From Candidatus Thorarchaeota archaeon (GTDB taxonomy: Archaea; Asgardarchaeota; Thorarchaeia; Thorarchaeales; Thorarchaeaceae): a DNA stretch of 27,503 nt. This document shows positions 7,506-15,209 of the stretch, in pieces. Position 1 is the first letter of the stretch. Each line of letters opens with the position of its first letter. A program made the position numbers and the translations under genes. The notes under the pieces were generated by a model. The model saw only the letters and a list, made by a program, of their open reading frames with translations. It did no database searches and was not told the origin of the DNA. The stretch is taken from the NCBI GenBank assembly GCA_016840825.1, contig JAEORN010000117.1, positions 1-27,503 of the forward strand. Reading direction: 5' to 3'.

Positions 7506-8453
7506 TTATTTTTGCAGAAGCGTGGATAGAATTCCCATCTTTTCGTCTACATATACCTTGATCAAGTCGACAGATACCATTTGAGCAAGATTGAGTTCGA
7601 TTAAACCAAGTTCGAGATCGAGCAATCGCTGAAGGCTCCATTTTATTACACTACATAAAGCAAGAATCTCAAGACTATCCCAATGCTCTCGCGAGCAACA
7701 TCCCCTTAGTGGATGCTGATAAGACAGAGTACCTGTGGAATACGATTGAACGAATAGATAGACTAAGTCATAGGAGCTATCAGCAACACAACATTCTTCC
7801 ATATCTAGAAGCACAGCGCGGTCGTTTTGAAAAACGACATTTCGCTCAAAAAGATCACCATGGATTGTAACGGGATTCCATGCACACCCTTCAAGTTGGG
7901 ACCGAGAGGTATCAGACAACTCAATAAAAGAATCAAACAGACTTTGTAGACCCTTGGTAAGTCCTTTTCCATAATCATAGATATGAAATTCAAGGGGGCG
8001 TGCAATTGCGTTAAGATAGTCTATCGCAGCTAAGTATCTAGGAACATCCTCCAAGTGTATTCTTGCCAGTTTGGCGAGAGCGTCTTTCAGTTTCTCAATA
8101 TCCTCAGTTAGTATTTCATAAGGTGATTCATAGATGTGTCCATCGACATATTCAAGAATCAAAACTGGCAATTCGTGAGAATCGGAGAGCCTGCCCATAT
8201 AGAGTGGTCGAGAGCATATGTCATATTTAGCTAGTTCAAGATGAACCTTATACTGACGCTCGAAATCATTTATCTCGGAAGATTTCGGTAGCTTCAGGAC
8301 AAATGATGGTTTATTATCAAGAAATCCCAAAATATTCACAGAGGACCATCCTTCCAATAGAGATGTACTCAATTGAATCTCACCATCTGTATTTAGTACA
8401 GATGCTACCATCTCATTCATTTCCCTAATGGAGTATCCATGGAAGGTCATCAT
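7506..8453 (-). CDS. APH/choline-kinase-family phosphotransferase
   Basis: This is a kinase of the aminoglycoside phosphotransferase superfamily, which phosphorylates small molecules. The N-lobe has the ATP lysine in SFVLKLPKS and a hinge-like LILEYVDGH. The Brenner catalytic motif HGDLFERN is at about 198-205, and the metal-binding aspartate is in VLLDMEE (about 217), followed by the family-typical S-S-Y-D-L-V-Y-L-F helix. The length (315 residues) is normal. The substrate cannot be deduced; family members act on choline, homoserine, sugars, fructosamine or antibiotics. A GAGGA site abuts the first ATG, so the second ATG three bases on (8450) may be the one used. The gene stands alone, divergent from the DUF2240-like gene and convergent with the SHOCT-like gene. 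Confidence 0.87.
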   Translation of the reverse strand: MMTFHGYSIREMNEMVASVLNTDGEIQLSTSLLEGWSSVNILGFLDNKPSFVLKLPKSSEINDFERQYKVHLELAKYDICSRPLYMGRLSDSHELPVLILEYVDGHIYESPYEILTEDIEKLKDALAKLARIHLEDVPRYLAAIDYLNAIARPLEFHIYDYGKGLTKGLQSLFDSFIELSDTSRSQLEGCAWNPVTIHGDLFERNVVFQNDRAVLLDMEECCVADSSYDLVYLFVQSYSTGTLSYQHPLRGCCSREHWDSLEILALCSVIKWSLQRLLDLELGLIELNLAQMVSVDLIKVYVDEKMGILSTLLQK

Positions 8454-8487
8454 TCCTCACTATATCAGTATTGAAAGTGGAATATGT

Positions 8488-8495
8488 ACTTAAAG
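8488..8495 (+). promoter_or_regulatory. TATA box, probably leaderless promoter of the DUF2240-like gene
   Basis: ACTTAAAG is centred 26-27 nt upstream of the ATG at 8518, so transcription should begin at or next to the start codon. The box is nearly palindromic (CTTTAAGT on the other strand) and could also serve the divergent kinase gene, whose ATG lies 38 nt away. Confidence 0.55.
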
Positions 8496-8517
8496 AGTCT
8501 TGAACCGATAGAGAAGT

Positions 8518-8805
8518 ATGAATGGCAAGCACATTCTACTAATGTTGACGCATCTATTCAGGAAACAAGGGAATCCAATCCCTTTAGAGGACGCAGTATA
8601 CACTCTATCTTTTATACTGAGGTATGGTCCTCCTACCTCAATAAGAAAGATACTTTCCTTGGCACATGAGAATGAGCTAATATCAGTTACAGATGGGTAT
8701 ATCCAAGCTGAGTTTCTATATGATAACCAAACTCTGGACCCAAATCAAGCTGATATTCTAAGCAAACAAAATATCAATCGAGATGATATAGCACCTCTTC
8801 GTTAG
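8518..8805 (+). CDS. DUF2240-like small winged-helix protein
   Basis: This 95-residue soluble protein resembles the archaeal DUF2240 family. An N-terminal helix is followed by L-F-R-K-Q-G, then a Y-T-L-S-F-x-L-R-Y-G-P segment, then a helix-turn-E-L-I-S-V-T-D-G-Y wing. That order matches the DUF2240 pattern of a lysine-rich helix, an LSF-x-L-x-W-F-x-P helix start and a LL-x-x-x-x-G strand. The usual P-L-G-F-x-P C-terminal motif is missing. The family is unstudied, and the winged-helix-like layout hints at nucleic acid binding. The start has a TATA box 26-27 nt upstream and no ribosome-binding site, which fits a leaderless mRNA. The stop shares four bases with the stop of the convergent RFC-like gene. 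The frame 8484-8669 overlapping it has no support. Confidence 0.72.
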   Translation: MNGKHILLMLTHLFRKQGNPIPLEDAVYTLSFILRYGPPTSIRKILSLAHENELISVTDGYIQAEFLYDNQTLDPNQADILSKQNINRDDIAPLR

Positions 8806-9911
8806 CCTTCAGTAACTGTATTTCCAATTGATGCTAAGAGCGCGGTTAGATGGATGTGGGGATTTTTGCCTTGAATCATTCGATGATCTATCTCTGCAAT
8901 TCTCTCCAACAGATGTTTGAGTTTCATGGGGTCTAAGGGGCGATTGACAATATCTCTTTGTATTTGTAGGATCACTTCATTTGGAGAATATTGCTCAGAT
9001 GTTAATAGAGAACGTAAGATATCCCTTGCCTTCGGATATTTGTTTTCCATGGCATAGGATATCATTGATCTAACTCCAGATGTTAGCGGAGTTTCTGAGA
9101 ACTTGTAAACAATATCTTCTGTAATTGGTTTCCCTGTTGAAGCACATATTTGGAGAAGGTTTATAGCTCTGCGCATGTCACCAGATGATATTCGGGCCAA
9201 TGCGATTAGACCATGTTCATGAATCTGGATTGATTCTTTCTGACCTATCTTTACTAAAAGATTCAGAATGTCCTCATGTTTTGCTGATCGGAAATTCACT
9301 GTAACACATCGAGATGCGATAGCTGGATTCCAACCTGCAAGAGAAGGGGTTACAAGTATGAAGCGACATAAATCAGAATATACTTCCATTGTCCGACGAA
9401 GTGCTTGAAGCATATTAGAATCAAGTGCATCGGCTTCATCCAAGACCAATATCTTAACCATCTCATCAGCTACTGTATATGTTGATGCGAACATTTTCAC
9501 CGCTTGATGTAGTAGCTGGCTTCTGTTGGGGTCTCTAGATTGACCTTTTGCCTTTAATGCAGCTTTAGCTTCTCTGTAGATAACTGACATATACTCATCT
9601 AATTCAGTTCTATCAGCTCTGTCAATCTTAGCTAAAGCTTGAATGTTCCTCTTCGCATCAGTCATCGAGTACATGCTTATATCTCGTACATTCAGAAGTT
9701 TGAAATTTGACGAGTAGCTGTCTCCAAGGACCTGTTTCGCAAAAATCTGAGAGGCAGCGGTTTTGCCTGTGCCTGAAGGGCCATAGAGAATAAGATGCGG
9801 AACTGTCTTTGATTCTGCATAACTGCGGAGCTGGGTGATTGCCTCTTTCTGACCAACAAAGTCGTCCCAAGTCTTGGGGTGGTATTTTATACTCCACAGA
9901 ACAGGTTCCAA
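8802..9911 (-). CDS. Replication factor C small-subunit-like clamp loader ATPase
   Basis: This AAA+ ATPase resembles the archaeal RFC small subunit, which helps load the PCNA sliding clamp. It begins W-x-x-K-Y-x-P-K-T-x-D-D-F-V-G-Q. Walker A is GPSGTGKT (44-51), Walker B is LVLDEAD (Asp158, Glu159), the SRC motif is at 200-202, and sensor 2 is SSGDMRRAI. The C-terminal collar helices follow. Walker B lies about 45 residues later than in canonical RFC small subunits because of a charged helical insertion (about 95-150), and the usual N-A-S-D-E-R-G stretch is replaced by N-V-R-D-I-S. A similar insertion occurs in the third RFC-type subunit of some euryarchaea, so this is probably an accessory subunit rather than the main one. 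The TTG start is forced, since a stop codon directly precedes it, and GGTG lies 6 nt upstream. Confidence 0.9.
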   Translation of the reverse strand: MEPVLWSIKYHPKTWDDFVGQKEAITQLRSYAESKTVPHLILYGPSGTGKTAASQIFAKQVLGDSYSSNFKLLNVRDISMYSMTDAKRNIQALAKIDRADRTELDEYMSVIYREAKAALKAKGQSRDPNRSQLLHQAVKMFASTYTVADEMVKILVLDEADALDSNMLQALRRTMEVYSDLCRFILVTPSLAGWNPAIASRCVTVNFRSAKHEDILNLLVKIGQKESIQIHEHGLIALARISSGDMRRAINLLQICASTGKPITEDIVYKFSETPLTSGVRSMISYAMENKYPKARDILRSLLTSEQYSPNEVILQIQRDIVNRPLDPMKLKHLLERIAEIDHRMIQGKNPHIHLTALLASIGNTVTEG

Positions 9912-10010
9912 TTACTGCACCAAAATGGAAGAGAATTTGTTTCAAAATAAGGTTGACTCTTCCTTTATCAGGAAAAAGAGCTAATTAGTACGACCTAAAC
10001 CGCAATGGTC

Positions 10011-10018
10011 ATATATAC
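10011..10018 (+). promoter_or_regulatory. TATA box of the p52-like/MetE-like operon
   Basis: ATATATAC sits about 51 nt before the ATG at 10066. A start site near 10041 gives a leader of about 25 nt that contains the GAGGT ribosome-binding site at 10055-10059. Confidence 0.6.
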
Positions 10019-10065
10019 TCAAAAGCTCGGCGCTTGTTTGCAAACTATCAATTTGAGGTCTTGAC

Positions 10066-11784
10066 ATGGCGAAGGAAACCCTGGAAAAAGAACTGGACCA
10101 TATGTTTAGAGAGGACCTTGTTGTCGCTTGTCAGTATTGGGGGATAGATGTTGGAAGCAGTTCATCTGGAACGCAACTTTCAGAACTCCTTGCTAAGAAG
10201 ATGAAACAGAAAGAAGCTCGCGATCAAATGTTCTCCGCATTTTCAGATCAAGAGAATGATCTTCTTGGATTATTAGCCTTGAGTGGTGGAGCTATGAGCT
10301 ATGATAGATTGAAACCTTTCAGAAAGATATACAGCTATGGACAGCTTAACCAAACTGAACGGGACCTCAGAAAGAAGGGTATAATCATTAGAAGAATGAT
10401 GTCAAGACTGACAGAATTCGGACGCGAAGTTGCTGAGTTTAAGATTCTAGACTTTTTCATACCTCATCTGAAGAAACATTTCTCTGAAAAAACAGAGCAT
10501 ATCAGAGAGAAACCAAAGAAAGCAAGAAACTTGGTGAATGAACGCGACACTATCCTCATAGATACATTGCTGTTAACTTCGTACTTGGCAAAGCATGAGG
10601 TCAAGATGACGAGTTCGTGGGAGTTTCCAAAAAGAGAGATTGACCACATCAAAGAAGGAATGTCTCAGCACAGTGACGAGCGTTTTGACCTCGTTCAGAA
10701 AATGGCAAGAAAAGCTGGGGCCTATGAGATTGTTGATAAAGATAGAGTGACTCCTGGGAGAGTAAAAGCTCTTTTTGAAGGGAAACAGGAACGAGTTGCG
10801 ACAAAATTCCTACTCTCAGCAGTCGGTAGAACCCGTGCAATATGGGCAACTCCAGACCAACCCACAGAATATACCCTGAATCTTGTCATCTGTAGGCTAC
10901 GAGAAGCAAATACTGAGGATTGGATAAGTGTTTCAGAGATGCGGGATTGGATAAGAAGTGAGCTTTTCATTGATGGACAACCACTCAAATGGATTCAAAT
11001 AACCGAGGAGCGAGTTAGCATTGCTCTAGAAACTCCGATTATGTTAGGTTTAGTGGAAGGAGCATATAAAGGAAAATCCTTACTCGCTGTAAAGCTCACT
11101 GATATTGGTGGTGCGGTTATTGCTGGACTTCCTCGAGAGGAAGTGTCAGGTCAAGAAACCTTCATTGTACTACCAAACTTCGAGGTGACAGTCTTCTCAA
11201 CAGAAATGGACTACTACACACTCTATAAGCTGATGCTAATCACAGAACCTGTAAAAACGGATGTAGTAAGTACATTCAAAATAACTGAGTCATCAATATT
11301 CCATGCTATCGAGTTGGGCTATCGAGAGAATGACATCATCGATTTCTTAGAGAAAGAAAGTTCAAAGCCCATCCCTGCAAATGTAATCAGGTCAATTAGG
11401 GACTGGACATCTCAAACGACCTTTGCCACATTGTCCGAAGTGTGGATATTTGAAACAGATTCGGAACAGGATATTGAGAAGCTCACGCTTATACCTGATT
11501 TCAACAAATATGTTTTGAGAAAAGTTGGACCTTCGGCGGTTATAGTCAAAGGTGATATTGAGGAATTTTTAGAGGAAATTCAGAAGCATAAGTGTCATGT
11601 AACAAAACATGGAGCACAAGAGGGAGAACAAGATACACAAGCCGCTACTCCTGTATCTGAGCAAGTATTGCTATATGGCGATCACCAAGCATCTGAAGTA
11701 TCTGATGACTGTCTAGGTTGTCCAGCTATTCAATCCTGTAATCGGGTCCTAAAGCGAAAAACGGCAGGAACTAGAGGAGACTAA
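10066..11784 (+). CDS. Winged-helix protein with XPB N-terminal/clutch-like domain (p52/Tfb2-like)
   Basis: This 572-residue soluble protein has no helicase motifs. Its C-terminal third (about 362-510) carries the domain found at the XPB N-terminus (Helicase_C_3/XPB-Ssl2 N-terminal type). It aligns by eye with the XPB protein in this window: T-F-K-I-T-x-x-S-I-x-x-A-x-x-x-G and D-x-L-E, then P-I-P-x-N-V. The preceding region has at least two winged-helix-like segments, near 60-115 (ending in a T-E-F-G-R-E helix) and near 280-350 (ending L-A-V-K-L-T-D-I-G-G). Wings followed by an XPB-like clutch is the plan of TFIIH subunit p52/Tfb2, but bacteria and archaea also have uncharacterised proteins with this domain. 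The C-terminus has a C-x2-C-x5-C cluster. The start is ATG with GAGGT, and the next gene begins one base after the stop. Confidence 0.8.
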   Translation: MAKETLEKELDHMFREDLVVACQYWGIDVGSSSSGTQLSELLAKKMKQKEARDQMFSAFSDQENDLLGLLALSGGAMSYDRLKPFRKIYSYGQLNQTERDLRKKGIIIRRMMSRLTEFGREVAEFKILDFFIPHLKKHFSEKTEHIREKPKKARNLVNERDTILIDTLLLTSYLAKHEVKMTSSWEFPKREIDHIKEGMSQHSDERFDLVQKMARKAGAYEIVDKDRVTPGRVKALFEGKQERVATKFLLSAVGRTRAIWATPDQPTEYTLNLVICRLREANTEDWISVSEMRDWIRSELFIDGQPLKWIQITEERVSIALETPIMLGLVEGAYKGKSLLAVKLTDIGGAVIAGLPREEVSGQETFIVLPNFEVTVFSTEMDYYTLYKLMLITEPVKTDVVSTFKITESSIFHAIELGYRENDIIDFLEKESSKPIPANVIRSIRDWTSQTTFATLSEVWIFETDSEQDIEKLTLIPDFNKYVLRKVGPSAVIVKGDIEEFLEEIQKHKCHVTKHGAQEGEQDTQAATPVSEQVLLYGDHQASEVSDDCLGCPAIQSCNRVLKRKTAGTRGD

Positions 11785-11785
11785 C

Positions 11786-12820
11786 TTGACCAAGTCATTA
11801 CTACCAAGCCCATTAAAGGGTCACTTCTTGGGAGTTGGGAGTCTTGTCGAAGAAACAGCAAATTCAGCACTTGAATACATACTTGATTTATGCTTACCAT
11901 ATGCATTTCAAAGACCTTCAAACCCCGATGAGGATATGATTCGCCAATTCGGTGCGCTTCTTCCGGGATTTGAAGAGAAGGGTACTTTCATTTATGACCC
12001 AGATTTTGATTCATTTCAGGACATTCTGCAGAATGAAGAGGGGCTAGTGCCAAACGAGAGATATTTCGGATCTCTTTATGAGTTGAAAAATCATGTTCCG
12101 TTCAAATTCTTAAAAGTACAAGCAACAGCTCCAGCTACAATGTGCTATAGTATTAGGGGAGATGATGGAAGACAGCACCTCACACCTCAGATGTTTAAGT
12201 TTTACACATCGTTAGTAGCACGAATAGTAAGGGGATATGTTCAGTTCTTCAATGGAGATGTTGAACAGCTAATCGTTTGCCAAGATGATCCTTCATTTGG
12301 ATTCGTAACTGAAGCAATAAACGCAGGAAATGTGCCAGGGTTATCAGCTCATCATATCATGAAGATCACGGACCAATTATACCCAAAGGAGATAATTCCA
12401 GCTTACCATTATTGCTATGATTGGAGAGTGTTGACAGAAGACGATACTCATCTCATTTGGCAAAGTAAACCTAAGATAGCACATTTGGATATGATAACCT
12501 ATCCTCCAGAAGTAGATGCTAGTCAGGCAGAACTCATCAACAAGTTTCTAGAATCTGGAGGAGCGATAGCTTTGGGTGTTTTACCGAATGTCGATGATGC
12601 ATATTCTGAATCTGTGATTTCCTATTTTGAAAAATCTCTGAAAGCAGCTATTTCCCTTCTGATTGAATCTGGTGTGAATATCAATCTTCTCGAAGAGAAT
12701 TCAATGGTTTCTACTCAATGTGGTCTTTCTGGAGCTAGTCCAAAGCTCTCACGTATTATTCATGAACATGACAAAGAATATCCTGAAATTCTGAAAAGGA
12801 CCTGTGCAGAGTTTCGTTGA
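11786..12820 (+). CDS. MetE C-terminal/UROD-superfamily methyltransferase-like protein
   Basis: This TIM-barrel protein is related to cobalamin-independent methionine synthase (C-terminal catalytic barrel) and uroporphyrinogen decarboxylase. The metal and thiol ligand positions of MetE appear kept: an H-x-C in the AYHYCYDW strand (His208, Cys210) and a late cysteine in the V-S-T-Q-C-G-L loop (Cys312), each at the expected end of a barrel strand. CQDDPSFGF corresponds to the D-E-P segment. At 344 residues it has only the catalytic barrel, as in archaeal core MetE proteins that use a corrinoid protein as methyl donor rather than methyltetrahydrofolate. The substrate is not certain. The TTG start lies one base after the p52-like stop and has a strong GAGGAG site, so the two are co-transcribed. 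The reason for this pairing is unclear. Confidence 0.78.
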   Translation: MTKSLLPSPLKGHFLGVGSLVEETANSALEYILDLCLPYAFQRPSNPDEDMIRQFGALLPGFEEKGTFIYDPDFDSFQDILQNEEGLVPNERYFGSLYELKNHVPFKFLKVQATAPATMCYSIRGDDGRQHLTPQMFKFYTSLVARIVRGYVQFFNGDVEQLIVCQDDPSFGFVTEAINAGNVPGLSAHHIMKITDQLYPKEIIPAYHYCYDWRVLTEDDTHLIWQSKPKIAHLDMITYPPEVDASQAELINKFLESGGAIALGVLPNVDDAYSESVISYFEKSLKAAISLLIESGVNINLLEENSMVSTQCGLSGASPKLSRIIHEHDKEYPEILKRTCAEFR

Positions 12821-12863
12821 ATATAATTGTATTTTACGGCAAACTATCATAGTATACGGATAT

Positions 12864-12871
12864 CCTTAAGT
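12864..12871 (+). promoter_or_regulatory. TATA box of the membrane protein gene at 12916
   Basis: CCTTAAGT is centred about 48 nt before the ATG. Initiation near 12893 leaves a leader of about 23 nt containing GGTG at 12906-12909. Confidence 0.45.
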
Positions 12872-12915
12872 GGAGGTATAGAGTGGGCGCGTGATAGAAA
12901 TGGCTGGTGAATAAG

Positions 12916-13761
12916 ATGGAAACTGAAGGCAAAGAACCAGGTCCAATTATGAAATTCATCCAAGATTATCGGTTCAAGATGTTAGTCCCAGAGCTGCTAG
13001 TTGTATTCGGAGTATGGTACATGCTTCCTGACTCACTAACATCCAATGTCTATATGATTTACTTAGACTTCTTAGGGCCATTTGTGTATATACTTCAACC
13101 ACTCTTCATCATTCCAAGTGGTATATTGGCTTTTTTGACAGCCTTTACACTCCATGGAATCTATCCACTAGATAACTACCACGAAGGGAAGATACCTGAT
13201 TTGCCCAAGGCCGCTGTTGTCATGATAGTAATATCCTTTGTATTCCTTCCTTGGTTAGTCTTGATGCAAATGATTGGATATTATATGACAGAAGCAACAG
13301 AGTATATCTCCAGAAATCCACTCTGGGAGAGAGTAGAAAGCGTAGGAGACCTCCTATTTTATGCAGGTGCAATGTTCTTTGTTGGATTGCAATGGTGGCT
13401 GCTAATACCAGTCTTCTTTCTAAGTCAAGGTGTTGATGGTATTCACAAGATTGCTCATCATGAAACCTCAAGCGAGAAAATAACATGGATATTCTATTTC
13501 CTATGGCCAATCACGATACCGCTCTTCTTCTCCCCTGTTGAGATCTTAGCAATGGCGGCATTATCTATACCAGCGTTTGCATTCTATGGATATATCAGGC
13601 CATATTATACCTATGTGAATGCAGTTCATACATTGACCTTTGCAATTTTGGTAGTTGTGGCACTACTTCTTGCACCATATCTTCCACTGTTGAATATTTG
13701 GTTCCCAGGATCAATCCCTACGATTATGCCACCGCGTGTATTCCCGGGAATCACATGGTAA
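12916..13761 (+). CDS. Polytopic membrane protein of unknown function
   Basis: About 281 residues with seven or so hydrophobic segments, rich in Trp, Tyr and Pro, and a short cytoplasmic N-terminus (METEGKEPGP). I do not recognise a family. There are no obvious charged residues within helices and no cofactor motifs beyond a histidine-containing loop (I-H-K-I-A-H-H-E) between helices near the middle. I chose the ATG at 12916 over the GTG at 12907 because GGTG (12906-12909) is then a correctly spaced ribosome-binding site. It has its own TATA box and a hairpin after the stop, so it is probably monocistronic. A small-molecule transport or membrane-organising role would be speculation. Confidence 0.8.
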   Translation: METEGKEPGPIMKFIQDYRFKMLVPELLVVFGVWYMLPDSLTSNVYMIYLDFLGPFVYILQPLFIIPSGILAFLTAFTLHGIYPLDNYHEGKIPDLPKAAVVMIVISFVFLPWLVLMQMIGYYMTEATEYISRNPLWERVESVGDLLFYAGAMFFVGLQWWLLIPVFFLSQGVDGIHKIAHHETSSEKITWIFYFLWPITIPLFFSPVEILAMAALSIPAFAFYGYIRPYYTYVNAVHTLTFAILVVVALLLAPYLPLLNIWFPGSIPTIMPPRVFPGITW

Positions 13762-13768
13762 TAGCTAT

Positions 13769-13806
13769 AACCATCCTTTGCTAGTTTCAGTTAGCAAAGG
13801 TTGGTT
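13769..13806. terminator. Shared bidirectional hairpin terminator
   Basis: A 15-bp inverted repeat (arms 13769-13783 and 13792-13806, one mismatch) with an 8-nt loop sits between two convergent membrane protein genes. The loop and right arm overlap the end of the minus-strand gene. The plus-strand transcript continues with a short U-rich stretch. It is well placed to end transcription from both sides. Confidence 0.6.
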
Positions 13807-14092
13807 TTCTTGTTGCTGCGTCCTCATCCTCTTCTCGAAGCTTGTGTTTGAAGGGACGACCTTGACCGTAGATTGCAGGATCTTCTTCTTTTGTCTTCTT
13901 CATAATTATTCCAAAGCCAATTGTTTGGAAGATGATAGAGCCAATAGCAATCAATGCTACATCAAAGAAATAGAGATGGCTTACAAAGTCAGCAGGTTTA
14001 GTTACAGCAATTATTGTGTAAATGATTGCTTGGATTATCAAACCAGCCATGTACATGAGTATCCATTTATTGGTCCAGTTCTGATTCGCCAT
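13787..14092 (-). CDS. Small two- to three-helix membrane protein, unknown
   Basis: About 101 residues. Three hydrophobic segments (about 10-29, 34-50 and a weaker middle one) are followed by a charged, probably cytoplasmic tail with K-K-T-K-E-E and R-E-E-D-E-D-A. I recognise no family. The frame can be extended to a TTG at 14131, but a TATA-like box (CTTTAATTG, 14141-14149) would place the start site near 14119, and the ATG at 14092 has AGGAT upstream, so I prefer the shorter form, which begins MANQNW. A longer plus-strand frame across this stretch (13736-14137) has no ribosome-binding site and looks like a shadow. The gene is convergent with the preceding membrane protein gene. Confidence 0.65.
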   Translation of the reverse strand: MANQNWTNKWILMYMAGLIIQAIIYTIIAVTKPADFVSHLYFFDVALIAIGSIIFQTIGFGIIMKKTKEEDPAIYGQGRPFKHKLREEDEDAATRKPTFAN

Positions 14093-14165
14093 CAGTATCA
14101 ATCCTATCAATTGATGATAATTACGACCCAATCATAACCCCAATTAAAGGTGCCTGTTATGATAC

Positions 14166-15128
14166 CTATTGATTTGCTTCTTGCATCTTTGTCGCGATGA
14201 AACTAGCAAGCTTTCTAAAATCATTTTTTGAAATGCTGGGAACACTACTCGATTTCTCAGGTATCTTAAAACGAGCTACATACACCGTTACATCATCATC
14301 CATCGATTGCTCGAGTATTGCGGGATATCTAGCTCCAACACTAAAGGTATCACTACGTTCTTTTACCACAGGGCCTTTATAGATGGTTCCGACTAAATAG
14401 GGATATGCGAACCCCGAATGCGATACCTGGATATCCAAGGAAGCTGTATCAGATAATCCTTGGACTTGAACCTTGGGCTTTGCTTCTAATATGGTCTGAA
14501 TTCCTCCCCTTTTTCCAATAGTAACATTTAGACCGGCTCTTAATTCAGGAAGAGTTGTCAGGGCATCAAGAAATTCTAAAACATCAGAATCAGTTGGCGG
14601 CTTGAAGAACACCTCGGGATCAATCTTGGGTATCCGGAAACCCCAGAGAAATCCAAGAGTCGCACTCAATATATTCAGAAGTCCGACGAAGAGAAGAGAA
14701 TCAACCAGCTGGTTGAATAATGGTTGAGACAGTAGTTGAAATACAAGAAGTAGGATGCCAATAAAAGGGAGGACTATACACGAGCAAAGACAACCTGTAA
14801 TCCCTCCTTGATCCGCATATAGATGTCCATATGCTTCCTTATTTCTAGCAGACATCTCTGTATACGCCTCAGGTGCCATCCAGATTTTCTCCTTCTTCCA
14901 TTCCCCAGGAGTGTAATCAATTGCCCGTTTCGAGATTCCTCCAATAAATGCAGATGAAAGGAAGATAATCATAGGAATCACAATGTATGAGAAAATGACA
15001 ATGTCAAACGCGTCAACAAATGAATTTGAGAGCCATAAAGAAACTAGAACAGACACCAATACAAAGACCACAAAAACCCGATTAACAATCTTTTGGCGGC
15101 TATATGAAATTACTTCATCTTCAGTCAA
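14166..15128 (-). CDS. Tandem membrane protein family, member 3 (4 TM plus soluble domain)
   Basis: About 320 residues: two TM helices, a charged loop of about 50 residues with E-W-K-K-E-K and M-S-A-R-N-K-E-A-Y, two more TM helices, then a soluble alpha/beta C-terminal domain of about 150 residues. I do not recognise a family. The layout, and the loop pattern matching M-S-N-E-Y-K-K-K-Y and L-T-S-E-Y-R-K-K-Y in the next two genes upstream, suggest tandem paralogues. A Cys-rich stretch (G-C-L-C-S-C) opens the third helix and could be a lipidation or metal site. The longest frame starts with TTG at 15167. I prefer the TTG at 15128, because AGGGTGAG precedes it and a TATA-like box lies at 15169-15176, giving a protein that begins MTEDE, like its neighbour's MTESS. 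Confidence 0.72.
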   Translation of the reverse strand: MTEDEVISYSRQKIVNRVFVVFVLVSVLVSLWLSNSFVDAFDIVIFSYIVIPMIIFLSSAFIGGISKRAIDYTPGEWKKEKIWMAPEAYTEMSARNKEAYGHLYADQGGITGCLCSCIVLPFIGILLLVFQLLSQPLFNQLVDSLLFVGLLNILSATLGFLWGFRIPKIDPEVFFKPPTDSDVLEFLDALTTLPELRAGLNVTIGKRGGIQTILEAKPKVQVQGLSDTASLDIQVSHSGFAYPYLVGTIYKGPVVKERSDTFSVGARYPAILEQSMDDDVTVYVARFKIPEKSSSVPSISKNDFRKLASFIATKMQEANQ

Positions 15129-15209
15129 ATATCTCACCCTGCCAACATGAAAACAGTTGATGTTCAAAGGTATAAGCTAATCGATTTTCTTTGGGAACAT
15201 GCAGCTCGA

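Noticed and set aside
7506..8453. An antibiotic resistance gene
   Set aside because: The APH fold is shared by many metabolic kinases, and nothing in the sequence or neighbours points to antibiotics.
8484..8669. Plus-strand 61-codon frame overlapping the DUF2240-like gene
   Set aside because: Its start would lie upstream of or within the TATA box, and the other frame has family resemblance.
13736..14137. Plus-strand open frame of 133 codons
   Set aside because: It overlaps the end of a well-supported membrane gene and lies opposite a minus-strand gene with TATA box and ribosome-binding site. Its translation looks random and it has no ribosome-binding site.
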